Source of the DNA: Bacteroidales bacterium | GTDB taxonomy: Bacteria; Bacteroidota; Bacteroidia; Bacteroidales; UBA932 | Length of the DNA: 38,267 nucleotides | NCBI GenBank assembly: GCA_022777585.1 | Contig: JALFFZ010000165.1 | Coordinates: 1 to 38,267 of the forward strand | Reading direction: 5' to 3' | Part shown: piece by piece, positions 8,565 through 17,114 of the stretch | Layout: every line of letters begins with the position of its first letter | How positions within the stretch are numbered: the stretch's first letter is position 1 | The notes under the pieces: model-generated | Databases searched by the model: none | Seen by the model: the letters and a program-made list of their open reading frames with translations, nothing else | Told to the model about the DNA's origin: nothing | Translations under genes and position numbers: made by a program

Positions 8565-10565
8565 TCAATCGAAAATTCGGTCGTTCTCCTCGCTGTTCAG
8601 GCCATACTGCTTGATCAGCACTGAAATCTCAGGGTCGAGATTGCCTCGGAAACGATAGGAAGGATTCTGGCGGCAGGATGTCACATAATGCTGCACCGCA
8701 TTGTTGAAGTCACCGCTCCTTGAGTAGAGAATGGCCATAAGATAATTCACCTGGGCCGTCTTCTCCAGCTTCGAGAGAATCCTCATCGCATTGACATTGC
8801 GGTCCATGCCCACATAGGCCACGGCCGTATTGAAATCATCATAAGGGATCAGGAGAGCAAGGGCTTCAGCGTAATTCATATCCCTAAGCTCCTGAACACC
8901 ACGCATATAGGTACTGTCCAGAACAGTCGTGTGGACTGTATCCTTGATCATTCCCTTCCTGTGGAGATAACAGTTGAACTTCACAGTCCTCAACTTCGGA
9001 TACAGAGTCTCCTTCATATATCTGTAATAGGCCTGATTCTTCATCCTGGCCTCACGGACATCCGGATTGGACTCGGAACGGACATTGAAATAGTCGCTCT
9101 TCTGGTCCGGATTCATCACCACGTCCTTGTCCACAAGAGCATCCAGGTCATCCCAGTTCTCCGGAATACATCGTGGGGTGAAACGTATGTCCACAGGCTT
9201 CTCTGCAGCCACAATCTTCTGCTCCTCGCCATTGAAAGACATTGAGAAGCCGGCCTCCTGCCTCAGAGAATCCTTGTATGCCTCGATATACTTGCTGAAA
9301 TATGAGGAAACAGCCTCGGAACGCTTCTGGGCCAGAGAACTGTTCAGAGTGAACCTACCCTCCGGAGAAGCCGTCGCCCTCACAATGATGGAGTCCAGAT
9401 CGAAGTCCTTGTTCTCCAGCAGGGAGGCTATCGTCTTGGAAATCATATTGATTTCGTATGCATTATCCGCATAATCCATCTTGATTTCCGACTTTCCGGC
9501 CTCAAAATCGATGCGGCACTCCGTATTGGCCGTAGCGCGGCGCTCGATAACCTTCGTAAGATATTTCTCAGTATTGTCCACAAATGCGGAAATCGAGCTG
9601 ATATAGAACGTAAGCGGCTCGGTGACAGGGATAGTGTAGATTCTCTTGTCACTCTCAAAAATCTCACCGCTCAGCTTGACATCCACCTTGCGGAGCTTCG
9701 GACGGGTATTAATCGTCTGAACATAGTAATAGACAAAGTCGCCATCGGTATTGACCACGACAGAATCCAGCCTGATGCCCTCGGTGACAATAGGAACCTT
9801 GACATACTTAGCGTACATCGCTTCCCTCTTGTTCTTTCTCCTCTCATTGATCCTGCGGGCGACCTTGTTGGTGTAATGCTCCACAGCCTGCCTCTGGGAC
9901 ACGCCGTAAACTGAATTGAACTGGCTCTCATCGACGTATGAAGAGTCTGACTTGAAAGCATAGAGCTGAGGGATATTGCGCTGAAGGAAAATCTCAAGCT
10001 GCTCAATGTCAATGAATTTGGTAGTGTCCTGCACAATCTTCGCCAGGAACTTGTCATAAAGCTCGTATCCTCTCAGCTGAGCCTTGCGGTAATCCCCTCC
10101 GGTGATAATCACAGGCTCCAGACGAAGGCTGTCCCCCATCACGAACATATCCGGGTAGAACCTCAGCTGCCACTTGGTATCCATCATTGAAGGCGGAACC
10201 ATAATCTGGAAAGCCAGATCCACCTTTCCGTGACGCTCTGCCACATTCCTGAAACGGGCAGTAACCTTGGCGGCCTCAATCACCTCGGTGGCGACCATCT
10301 CGCCAGTCTCCTCATCCTTGACCGCCTTCATCAGGAGGAACTCCCTGCCATCGTCATCCTTGACAGTCAAGGTGTCACGGGACGCGCTCAGGTCATTCTT
10401 CATCTCCGGCAGATAGTCCGCCTCCTTCGCAAGGGCCAGCTGCACAGTGGCCGTCGAATCAGAAGCATTGACAAGGTTCATAAGCTTGCGCCTCGTGGCA
10501 CACGAACTTACCACAGCCAGAGCCACGGCCGCAAACAGTATATATTTCAAAAAACTCTTATTCAT
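8565..10565 (-). CDS. OmpA-like domain lipoprotein with C-terminal TPR-like region
   Basis: A 666-residue lipoprotein from ATG 10565 (a TTG two codons upstream is less likely); lipobox VSSC with Cys22. Residues about 355-440 resemble the OmpA C-terminal fold that contacts peptidoglycan (IDFEAGKSEIKMDYADN, then ATASPEGRFTLNSSLAQKR, the usual SPEG...N..L...R pattern). The last 100 residues look like TPR-type helices (YAEALALLIPYDD, then YSRSGDFNNAVQHY). The N-terminal 300 residues match nothing I can name. It is the second gene after the promoter at 11216, 15 nt after the DUF3575 gene. This pairing is frequent in Bacteroidales, often near fimbrial loci; a role as an envelope anchor is inferred. 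Confidence 0.75.
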   Translation of the reverse strand: MNKSFLKYILFAAVALAVVSSCATRRKLMNLVNASDSTATVQLALAKEADYLPEMKNDLSASRDTLTVKDDDGREFLLMKAVKDEETGEMVATEVIEAAKVTARFRNVAERHGKVDLAFQIMVPPSMMDTKWQLRFYPDMFVMGDSLRLEPVIITGGDYRKAQLRGYELYDKFLAKIVQDTTKFIDIEQLEIFLQRNIPQLYAFKSDSSYVDESQFNSVYGVSQRQAVEHYTNKVARRINERRKNKREAMYAKYVKVPIVTEGIRLDSVVVNTDGDFVYYYVQTINTRPKLRKVDVKLSGEIFESDKRIYTIPVTEPLTFYISSISAFVDNTEKYLTKVIERRATANTECRIDFEAGKSEIKMDYADNAYEINMISKTIASLLENKDFDLDSIIVRATASPEGRFTLNSSLAQKRSEAVSSYFSKYIEAYKDSLRQEAGFSMSFNGEEQKIVAAEKPVDIRFTPRCIPENWDDLDALVDKDVVMNPDQKSDYFNVRSESNPDVREARMKNQAYYRYMKETLYPKLRTVKFNCYLHRKGMIKDTVHTTVLDSTYMRGVQELRDMNYAEALALLIPYDDFNTAVAYVGMDRNVNAMRILSKLEKTAQVNYLMAILYSRSGDFNNAVQHYVTSCRQNPSYRFRGNLDPEISVLIKQYGLNSEENDRIFD

Positions 10566-10580
10566 CTGCAATAAATCCGT

Positions 10581-11150
10581 CTAAAACACATATTTCAATG
10601 CCACCTCGATATTGTCCGGTCCGAGGAACCACTTGTTCCCCGACTTCAATACCTTCTTGCGCGCGGCGGAATCATAGGAAACATAATCGAAAGTTCTTCC
10701 GCCCCACAGTCCAAGGCCGAGATCAATATTGAAATGCTTCCCAAGCATATAGGAATAGCCGAATGCCAATCCGGCACCGACAGACTTGCCCTCGTCCAGG
10801 GAATACCGGATCAGTCCGGTCTGGGTGTAGTCATTATACTTGGCCTTGGCGGACATCCACCAGCCCGAATACACGTACCAGAACCAGTACTTGGCCGATA
10901 CAAAGCCGGTAATCTGCTGATTCATGATAGGTCTGTCAGAATTCTTCTTGAAGGTCCAGGGATTGTACTTGGCTCCGACTTCCATAGAGAAGTGCTTGGA
11001 AAATGCCGACTCAAATGTCAAGTTCGCTGTGCCGAAAAAACCCCAGTCCACAAAGTTGGTGGACAAGGAAAGATTCTGGGCACTTGATGCAACGGATGCC
11101 GAAAACAAAAATATAGCCGTCAGAAAAATAGCTCTCTTCAATAGGCTCAT
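10581..11150 (-). CDS. DUF3575 outer-membrane protein
   Basis: A 189-residue protein from ATG 11150; the frame extends to a TTG at 11174 that would add eight non-signal residues. The N-terminus is a signal peptide ending near ASSAQ, and the body has alternating aromatic/hydrophobic strands (NFVDWGFFGTANLTFE, GAKYNPWTF, GWWMSAKAKYNDY, GLAFGYSYML, EVALKYVF) with a terminal Phe, typical of a small outer-membrane beta-barrel. The pattern fits the DUF3575 family. First gene of a two-gene unit with the OmpA-like lipoprotein, starting about 28 nt downstream of the predicted transcription start. Exact function unknown. Confidence 0.8.
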   Translation of the reverse strand: MSLLKRAIFLTAIFLFSASVASSAQNLSLSTNFVDWGFFGTANLTFESAFSKHFSMEVGAKYNPWTFKKNSDRPIMNQQITGFVSAKYWFWYVYSGWWMSAKAKYNDYTQTGLIRYSLDEGKSVGAGLAFGYSYMLGKHFNIDLGLGLWGGRTFDYVSYDSAARKKVLKSGNKWFLGPDNIEVALKYVF

Positions 11151-11184
11151 AACACAATAATCAGATAAACTCAAAAAAGAGCTG

Positions 11185-11216
11185 CGAAGTTAATAAAAAA
11201 CGGAATAATAACAAAA
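11185..11216 (-). promoter_or_regulatory. Bacteroidetes-type promoter for the DUF3575/OmpA unit
   Basis: On the minus strand TTTTG (11216-11212), exactly 19 nt, then TAACTTCG (11192-11185) matches TTTG-N19-TAnnTTTG with one mismatch. Transcription would start near 11178, just upstream of ATG 11150. Confidence 0.65.
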
Positions 11217-11251
11217 TCTCTTTGTTTCTCATAGTCAATCATTTCCCTCAA

Positions 11252-11327
11252 AAAGTCGGCAGCCCTGTACCAGACTGCCGACTTTGATTTACTTGACGCT
11301 TCACAGCGGCTTTCAATCATTGCGGGT
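11252..11327 (-). terminator. Hairpin element copy 2 / terminator of the capsule operon
   Basis: AAAGTCGGCAG (11252-11262) pairs with CTGCCGACTTT (11275-11285); on the minus strand the stem runs into TTTTTGAGG. It lies 16-90 nt after the stop at 11344, the last gene of the exopolysaccharide operon. The 42 nt between stop and stem (11286-11327) repeat the block at 8395-8436, and the loop shares CCTGTACC with that copy while the stem differs. Confidence 0.7.
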
Positions 11328-11343
11328 AAAAATAATATATCGC

Positions 11344-12027
11344 TTAACGATTCCATCCACGCGGCCCGAACTTGTAGGTAACTCCTACAGTGGCCGTAAG
11401 GAGACCATCTCCTGAACGTCCGCCGACCTCTCCGTCGAAGTCATCTCCGAGATAGCCTGCCCTGAGGTCAAGATTCACTGCCCAGGCCTTTGCCACACGG
11501 AACGAATTGAAGAGACCGCCACGGATGAGATATCCATTGGCAACAGGCTCGTCAGTCACTCTCGCATAGCCGATACCTACATAAGGGCAGCAGCTCCAGA
11601 CTCTATCCTCCCTGTAGCCGGCGAAGACATTGTTGAGGTTGAACAATACCTCGGCGGAGATGGAGAACTCATTGAATTTCTGATAAGAAAGCCAATATCC
11701 CCAACCGCCTTTCTCTCCAGGCATCACTTCTCCTGTAGAATGTACTCCATTCTGAGTAGCTCCCTTGGCAGAAAGTCCGCTATACATAAGGCGGAGTCCT
11801 ACGCTCGGAGTAAACCATTTTCCCACGGCTATGTCGAGTGCAGGAGTAATTCTCTTTCCGAACTCCACCTGTCTGTCGTGGTCACCGAGATAAACCTGTC
11901 CGCCGAAACCGGCGCTTACGAACCAATTGGCCTTAGCAGGAGCCCCCTTCCTTGCAGAAACCTCCTGCGCTGCTGCAGGGAAAATCATCATTGCGCACAA
12001 TGCGCCTGCAATTAAAAACTTTTTCAT
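11344..12027 (-). CDS. Outer-membrane beta-barrel protein at the end of the capsule operon
   Basis: A 227-residue protein from ATG 12027. A signal peptide ends at about residue 20 (FPAAAQE). The remainder is a chain of amphipathic strands with aromatic girdle residues (WFVSAGFGGQVYLGDHD, SVGLRLMYSGL, CCPYVGIGYARVT, VNLDLRAGYLGDDF, TATVGVTYKFGP), so a small porin-like or OmpW/OmpX-like barrel. It begins 16 nt after the Wzc-like kinase gene on the same strand, so it is probably the last gene of the operon. A role in export or assembly is possible by context only. The open frame extends upstream into the kinase's Gly-Tyr repeat; that start is rejected because the signal peptide begins at 12027. 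Confidence 0.75.
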   Translation of the reverse strand: MKKFLIAGALCAMMIFPAAAQEVSARKGAPAKANWFVSAGFGGQVYLGDHDRQVEFGKRITPALDIAVGKWFTPSVGLRLMYSGLSAKGATQNGVHSTGEVMPGEKGGWGYWLSYQKFNEFSISAEVLFNLNNVFAGYREDRVWSCCPYVGIGYARVTDEPVANGYLIRGGLFNSFRVAKAWAVNLDLRAGYLGDDFDGEVGGRSGDGLLTATVGVTYKFGPRGWNR

Positions 12028-12043
12028 AATAAAAAATTTTAGT

Positions 12044-14383
12044 TTAACTATTTCCTTGTTTTCCTTTTGTACGGAACAAATCGCGTAAAGACTTGCGGCG
12101 GCTGCCACCATATCCGTAGCCGTAGCCGTAACCGTAGCCATAACCATAACCGTAGCCGTAGCCGTGATTATGATAATCAATGCCGTTAAGCACCAGAGAC
12201 ATATTCTTGAGTTTCTTCTCCAGGTACATCTCCTCGATGTCCGGAAGCATGCGGCGGTCAAACCTGCCGGCACGTATCACGAACATCGTCAGGTCAGCTA
12301 TACGGTTAGAGATGGACGCATCAGCCACCATACCCACAGGCACGGAGTCAGCTATGACGTAGTCATAACGCTCCCGGAGTCCGTCCACCAGCTCATCCAG
12401 CCTGGAATCCATCAGGAGCTCGGCCGGATTAGGTACCGGAGAGCCTGCGGAAACGAAATCAATTCCGCCCTCGCGGCTGTTTATCACATCACTGAGTGAC
12501 AGGCTGTCATCTGCAATGAAGTTGGTCAGACCCTTGCTTCTCTTGCCGAGGTTGTGGCTCAATGTCCCCTTTCTGATATCAAGATCCAGAAGGGCCACCT
12601 TCTTGCCGGAAGAGGCGAGAGCCTTGGCCAGATGGGTCGAGACAAAGGTCTTTCCGGCACCCTCATTGATGGAAGTCGTGACAATGACCTTCACCGGATT
12701 GTCCTTCCTGCTCATGAATGAAAGATTCGTCCTGACAATCTTCATCGCCTCCCTGACATAGGCGTCATCATCCTTCTGCTCCGGAATCGAGCCGAGGAAA
12801 GGCACTGAAATCTTGCCCTGGATATCCTTGCGGCTGTGCACCCTCGTATCCATGAACATAATCATCAGGAATATGACTCCCGGGATGGCAAGGCCGAGAA
12901 GCAGGCCGAGGAGGATTATCTTGTTGCGGTTCGGGGCAATCGGGGAAAACGGTCCGTATGCCTCGTCGATTACCCTGGCATTGTTGTCGGCCATAGCCTG
13001 GGTTAGAGCGTTCTCCTCACGCTTGTTGAGAAGGAAGAGGTAGAGGGACTCCTTGATTTTCTGCTGCCTCTCGATGGAGAGCATCTGGCGCTCCTTGGTC
13101 GGGATGGAAGTCACGCGAACCTGGGCATTTTTCTCACGGGACAGGGCATCCGTCCTGCGGACATTGAGGCTGACTATCAAGTTGTCAACCGCCCTGATGA
13201 TGGACTGCTTCATCGCGCGGAGCGAATTGTTGAGTTCCACCACTACCGGGTTCTTCTCGCTGCTGTCCTCAATGAGTTTGTCCCTGCGGAGCTTGGCATT
13301 GTTGTACTGCTCTATCTGGCTCTCAATGTTGATATCCGTGATGCCGATGTTCGAAGGAATCAGGTCAATCTCCTTGGTCGGGTCGGTCAGGTACTCCTTG
13401 ATATACTCCGCGAGACGGAGCTGCGTATCAAGTTCCATAACGCTGGAATTGTACTTCTGGGACTCGCCCATATACATACCGGCCGCGCTCGAGATGTCCA
13501 CAATCTGGTTTGCCTTCTTGAATGACTCGAGGTCGGACTCCACGCCGCCGAGCTCTCTCTCGATGATGACAAGTCTCTCGTTGATGAACTCCGCAGTGTT
13601 CACGGCCACCTGGTTCTTGTCATTGACAGCCTCCTCATTGTAAACGGAGATCAATGTGTTTATGATGTTCTCCGCACGCTCGGGAGAGCCGTCCCTGAGG
13701 GACAGGGTCAGGATGGAGGCATCGTCTTCCTCCTGACGGATGCCGAGGCTTCCTGAAATCGAGGCCACCACGGAACGGATCGGAAGCTTGGCCACCGAAA
13801 TCCCGGTGCCGAACCATCTTCCGGAGAAATAATTGGTCTTGGTCACCAGAATCCTGTTGCCGGCAATGAGGGTGGTGTCATTGATTCTGACATTGTAAGT
13901 CCCCTCCGTCGCATCTCCGGACACTTCGTGAATCACCACCAGTGAATCGTCCTGCGGGGTCAATGAGAATGCCGCATAGCTGTCCGGAGTGGCGTCAAGG
14001 AAGGAAACCGTGACAGGCGAACCCGTATATAGCTCCTTCATCCTGAAGCCTGACTTGACCTTGTAGCTTATGTCCGCCCTTGTCCTGGTCACCACCTCGG
14101 TGAGAAGCTTCCTGGACTTGAACTGCAGGATTTCATTGGAGACATTGACCTTGTTGATGTAGTTGTCATACCTGTCGAGGCCGGCGGAAACGGTCTTGTT
14201 CGACGGGTCCTTGATGATGACAGTGGAGGACCTGAAGAATGTCTGCGGAGTCCTGGCATACTGGAACCAGGCCAGTCCCACACAGACCGCCACAGAGAGC
14301 AGGAACCATTTCCACTTGGACAGGAGATACAGGAGAATGTCCATGACATTCAATTCCTGCGAAGTATTGCTGTTGTTCTGCAT
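12044..14383 (-). CDS. Wzc-like polysaccharide co-polymerase / BY-type tyrosine autokinase
   Basis: A 779-residue inner-membrane protein. A Wzz-type N-terminal domain with a first membrane segment (about 22-42) is followed by a long periplasmic coiled region (about 250-460) and a second membrane segment (about 495-520, IILLGLLLGLAIPGVIFLMIM). The cytoplasmic C-terminus is a bacterial tyrosine kinase: Walker A INEGAGKTF with Lys578, Walker A' VALLDLDIRKG, and a Walker B-like YDYVIADSVP, where most family members have IIDTPP. The tail has nine Gly-Tyr dipeptides, the expected autophosphorylation cluster. The family controls chain length and export with Wza. The gene begins 3 nt after the Wza-like gene. 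Confidence 0.92.
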   Translation of the reverse strand: MQNNSNTSQELNVMDILLYLLSKWKWFLLSVAVCVGLAWFQYARTPQTFFRSSTVIIKDPSNKTVSAGLDRYDNYINKVNVSNEILQFKSRKLLTEVVTRTRADISYKVKSGFRMKELYTGSPVTVSFLDATPDSYAAFSLTPQDDSLVVIHEVSGDATEGTYNVRINDTTLIAGNRILVTKTNYFSGRWFGTGISVAKLPIRSVVASISGSLGIRQEEDDASILTLSLRDGSPERAENIINTLISVYNEEAVNDKNQVAVNTAEFINERLVIIERELGGVESDLESFKKANQIVDISSAAGMYMGESQKYNSSVMELDTQLRLAEYIKEYLTDPTKEIDLIPSNIGITDINIESQIEQYNNAKLRRDKLIEDSSEKNPVVVELNNSLRAMKQSIIRAVDNLIVSLNVRRTDALSREKNAQVRVTSIPTKERQMLSIERQQKIKESLYLFLLNKREENALTQAMADNNARVIDEAYGPFSPIAPNRNKIILLGLLLGLAIPGVIFLMIMFMDTRVHSRKDIQGKISVPFLGSIPEQKDDDAYVREAMKIVRTNLSFMSRKDNPVKVIVTTSINEGAGKTFVSTHLAKALASSGKKVALLDLDIRKGTLSHNLGKRSKGLTNFIADDSLSLSDVINSREGGIDFVSAGSPVPNPAELLMDSRLDELVDGLRERYDYVIADSVPVGMVADASISNRIADLTMFVIRAGRFDRRMLPDIEEMYLEKKLKNMSLVLNGIDYHNHGYGYGYGYGYGYGYGYGYGGSRRKSLRDLFRTKGKQGNS
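12107..12165 (-). repeat. Hexanucleotide repeat encoding the (Gly-Tyr)9 tail of the Wzc-like kinase
   Basis: Nine consecutive Gly-Tyr codon pairs use mixed synonymous codons (GGC TAC, GGT TAT, GGT TAC, GGA TAT). The mixture suggests selection for the peptide rather than a fresh slippage product, but the six-base period could still change length without a frameshift. Confidence 0.8.
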
Positions 14384-14386
14384 AGT

Positions 14387-15190
14387 CTATTTTCTCGTGC
14401 TGTTTACTGCCCAGATCACCGAGCAGATAGTGGTCACGAAGGATGTGAAAAGGGTGACGTACTGGAGGGTCTTGTCCTCGCGGTCCTTCTTCTTATACTT
14501 CGGTTCCACGTAAATTATGTCATTCTGCTGGAGGAAAAAACATGGAGAATTGAAGATTTCCCTGCTCCTGATGTCGTGCAGATAGATTTCCTTCTTGCCG
14601 TTGGTCTCCCTGATTACGGCGATGCGGTCGAGTCTGGACCTGTTGCTGAGGTCGCCGGCATTGGCGATGGCCTCAAGCAATGTCACCCTGCCGTCCTCCG
14701 AGGTGAACGTCCCGGTATGGCCGATGGCGCCGAGCACGGTGTACTTGAAATTAAGAAAGTCAATGCTGACCATCGGGGCCTTGATATAGTCCCCGTCAAT
14801 GATTTTCGCCTTGATGAGGTCAGCTACCTCGCTGAGTTTCAGGCCTTCGATGTGCAGGGTGCCGAGAATGGGGAACTCGATGTTCCCGTAATTGTCAACC
14901 CTGTAGCCGGCAGCATTGCCGTTCGAGGATGCCGCGACCTTGCCATCCTGTGAGACGGAAAACGATCCGCCATTGACATTGAAAGGCATTGCAAGCTCCA
15001 TCTGCTTGCAGGTCACGGTGATGGCAAGTCTGTCATTGCACTGGACCACGGCCTCGTGTCTGTAGTCGAAAGGGTACTTCTGCCCAGCCTCCATGTCATT
15101 GAGATAGACGAAATCCCTCGATGATGCGCAGGACGACAGTAGCGCCGCCGCTGCAATTCCCGCAATTAGTAATTCTTTAATATTCATCAT
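14387..15190 (-). CDS. Wza-like polysaccharide export lipoprotein
   Basis: A 267-residue outer-membrane export protein from ATG 15190, which overlaps the previous stop as ATGA; the frame is open to 15211. Lipobox LSSC with Cys21. The Poly_export domain spans about residues 25-125 (FVYLNDMEAGQKYPFDYRHE near its start, then DNYGNIEFPILGTLHIEGL) and an SLBB-type segment follows (VLGAIGHTGTFTSEDGRVTL, LLEAIANAGDL). A hydrophobic helix near residues 245-262 (VTLFTSFVTTICSVIWAV) would be the alpha-helical barrel segment that crosses the outer membrane in Wza. It works with the Wzc-like kinase 3 nt downstream. Confidence 0.9.
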   Translation of the reverse strand: MMNIKELLIAGIAAAALLSSCASSRDFVYLNDMEAGQKYPFDYRHEAVVQCNDRLAITVTCKQMELAMPFNVNGGSFSVSQDGKVAASSNGNAAGYRVDNYGNIEFPILGTLHIEGLKLSEVADLIKAKIIDGDYIKAPMVSIDFLNFKYTVLGAIGHTGTFTSEDGRVTLLEAIANAGDLSNRSRLDRIAVIRETNGKKEIYLHDIRSREIFNSPCFFLQQNDIIYVEPKYKKKDREDKTLQYVTLFTSFVTTICSVIWAVNSTRK

Positions 15191-16044
15191 ACATTGATTT
15201 TGTTTTCGCACAATATGGCCGCCTCGTCATCAGGGCGGCATTCAAGCATGCCTGTGCGTATCACCGCACAGATTTCCGCAAGCGTGTCGTGGAGACGGGT
15301 CTGGAGAAGACTGTCCCCCCTCACTGCGGAACAACTCGGAAGTATATTGACAAACGCCTCTATGTCAACACATTCCATATATCTGTTATAAGGTGCCTGC
15401 CGGAGTCTCACAATGCCTCCGACGGGCCAGTTTTCATTGACGTAGCACGGTGTCTTCCCGCTCCACGGGGTACCGTACGCAATCACTCCGCTGTCCCCGA
15501 CGCGGAGGACCGGATTGTCGTCATTGAGCAGTCTGGCTCCCTTGAAGTTCTTGAGCCACAATGCAGAATGGGTGCTCTTTCCGGTACCGCTGCTGCCGAG
15601 GAAGAGGAAGGCCCTGCCCCCGAGAACCACGGCCGAGGAGTGAATCGAGATGCATCCGTATTTCAATGCCGCCTGCGAGAATGCGATTCTCAGCATTGAC
15701 ACAAGGGCCGACGAGGCATCTGGAGAATTCGGGTCAATCTCCGCCATATTCTCAAGGAACTCCCTGTCGGACAGCATCTTGTGCCGTGCCCCAATCGTCG
15801 TGACATAATGTCCGTCCCCGGATTTTCCGAGGGTGACGTGACCGAGGTCGGAGTCAGACTCGTCAATGGTCACGGTCTCCGGGAATGTCATCTCTCCCCT
15901 CTCCCTGAGGGTGAATGTGAAATCCGGCCCGGCCTCCCCGCAGAGGAAGTTCCTGAACGAACGGAGACTCCGCTCCGGCCCTATGCTTTCCGGCAAATCC
16001 ACCCTGAAAACTATTCCCGCGACCTTGTAGTATATTGACCTCAT
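15187..16044 (-). CDS. HprK-like P-loop kinase in the capsule operon
   Basis: A 285-residue protein from ATG 16044, overlapping the upstream stop as ATGA; a longer in-frame start at 16086 is less likely. The C-terminal half resembles the kinase domain of HPr kinase/phosphorylase: IHSSAVVL (His135), P-loop GSSGTGKST (150-158, Lys156), and LLNDDNPVLR (Asp174/175, in the place of the conserved acidic pair). The N-terminal 110 residues are unlike HPrK. No HPr gene is nearby. Together with the preceding PqqD-like and nucleotidyltransferase genes it forms a trio like those seen in lasso-peptide clusters and in the HPr-rel-A arrangements near exopolysaccharide genes. The phosphorylated substrate is unknown; Wza translation is coupled to it. 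Confidence 0.8.
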   Translation of the reverse strand: MRSIYYKVAGIVFRVDLPESIGPERSLRSFRNFLCGEAGPDFTFTLRERGEMTFPETVTIDESDSDLGHVTLGKSGDGHYVTTIGARHKMLSDREFLENMAEIDPNSPDASSALVSMLRIAFSQAALKYGCISIHSSAVVLGGRAFLFLGSSGTGKSTHSALWLKNFKGARLLNDDNPVLRVGDSGVIAYGTPWSGKTPCYVNENWPVGGIVRLRQAPYNRYMECVDIEAFVNILPSCSAVRGDSLLQTRLHDTLAEICAVIRTGMLECRPDDEAAILCENKINV

Positions 16045-17114
16045 ATTCTCCTGAACTGCCCCGCCGCAAGCGTGAGCATTGACCACACTGCCTCCGACGG
16101 CGCATACCTCAATGCGAAAGGTATATGCCGCAGACAGGCTTTCAACGTATTCATCTTCTTGACAACCAATGGCACGGACGCATCCCGGATGGCATCCTTG
16201 CCGAAGTTTCCGCTTGCCAAAATTATGCCCAAAAGGCTCTCTGACAGGATTTTCCTGTCAGGGTAAGGAAGTTTCTCCTCCGGGAAGCCGAGATAGTCCA
16301 CGAGGAAGGAGTTCAGCAGCCTGTTCCACTTCAGCAGGCCTGCCTCACTGACGAGGTTCTGCAACACCTCCGCCGGGGATTCGAGCCTCATTGTATTCAG
16401 GGCGGCATCGCAAATCTGCCTCAGCCCCACTCCCCTGCCGAATGCGTGTTTCATTATATGGCTGCTCATCAGAAGCATATTCAGCTCAGGTGACGGAGTA
16501 TCGACACTGCAGCCGCCGATTTCAGCGACATCAAAGCCGAACTCCGGTTCCAGCTCCTTCAACCACTTATGCCTGAACGGATTGCAAATATCTATCATCT
16601 CCCTGTGAAGCTCCACCACAATGCCTTCATACTCGTAGTGGCAGCTTCCGTCGGCTGACATTCTGACCGAACTCCCGGTTTTCCTGACATTGCCGACCGC
16701 CTCATGCCATTCCTCCCTGTCAGCGAAATAAAGGTCAATGTCACCACTCTCCCTCAATGCAGGCTCCCGGTAAAGCGCCGCGGCAGCCTGCCCCTTGAGC
16801 AGCACCGGATGAAGTCCGAGCTTCCGGAAATCTCCCGCGACAGCCGCCACGGCCTTTTCCATCTTCCGCGATTTGCTCTCGATTCCGAATACTGCGGCCG
16901 CCCATACAGACATCAGGCCATCATCCGGAAGGAATGTCTCCGGAATGCGGGAAAGCCCGTCATATACGATGCCGGTGACTGTCTGGCGACGGGATTCCCT
17001 GTAAATCTTTTCCCAGCCGGCAGCGTCCATGTCGAATATTTCAGGATTTTCAGGTTCTCTCCCCCAGAGTCCGCAGCGGAGCAGGGAGAAGAAGGCCTGC
17101 GTCACATTATCCAT
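16041..17114 (-). CDS. Nucleotidyltransferase family protein (NTP_transf_5 type)
   Basis: A 357-residue protein. The core VLLKGQAAAALYREPALRES followed by GDIDLYF (residues 124-130) is the glycine and double-aspartate signature of the NTP_transf_5 nucleotidyltransferase-fold family; Lys107 precedes it and VELHRE lies further on as the third acidic strand. The helical C-terminal half has conserved-looking HIMKHAF. The start ATG 17114 overlaps the PqqD-like gene by 8 nt and its TGA overlaps the kinase start. Members accompany lasso-peptide and exopolysaccharide gene clusters; acceptor and nucleotide are unknown. No membrane segment or signal peptide. Confidence 0.82.
   Translation of the reverse strand: MDNVTQAFFSLLRCGLWGREPENPEIFDMDAAGWEKIYRESRRQTVTGIVYDGLSRIPETFLPDDGLMSVWAAAVFGIESKSRKMEKAVAAVAGDFRKLGLHPVLLKGQAAAALYREPALRESGDIDLYFADREEWHEAVGNVRKTGSSVRMSADGSCHYEYEGIVVELHREMIDICNPFRHKWLKELEPEFGFDVAEIGGCSVDTPSPELNMLLMSSHIMKHAFGRGVGLRQICDAALNTMRLESPAEVLQNLVSEAGLLKWNRLLNSFLVDYLGFPEEKLPYPDRKILSESLLGIILASGNFGKDAIRDASVPLVVKKMNTLKACLRHIPFALRYAPSEAVWSMLTLAAGQFRRI

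Noticed and set aside
11171..11356. 61-codon minus-strand open frame over the promoter and hairpin element
   Set aside because: It lies across a terminator-like hairpin and a consensus promoter, has no recognisable family, and its 5' half is the repeated flank.
12028..12273. N-terminal extension of the beta-barrel protein into the kinase gene
   Set aside because: It is the kinase's coding region, including the Gly-Tyr repeat, read in another frame; the signal peptide starts at 12027.
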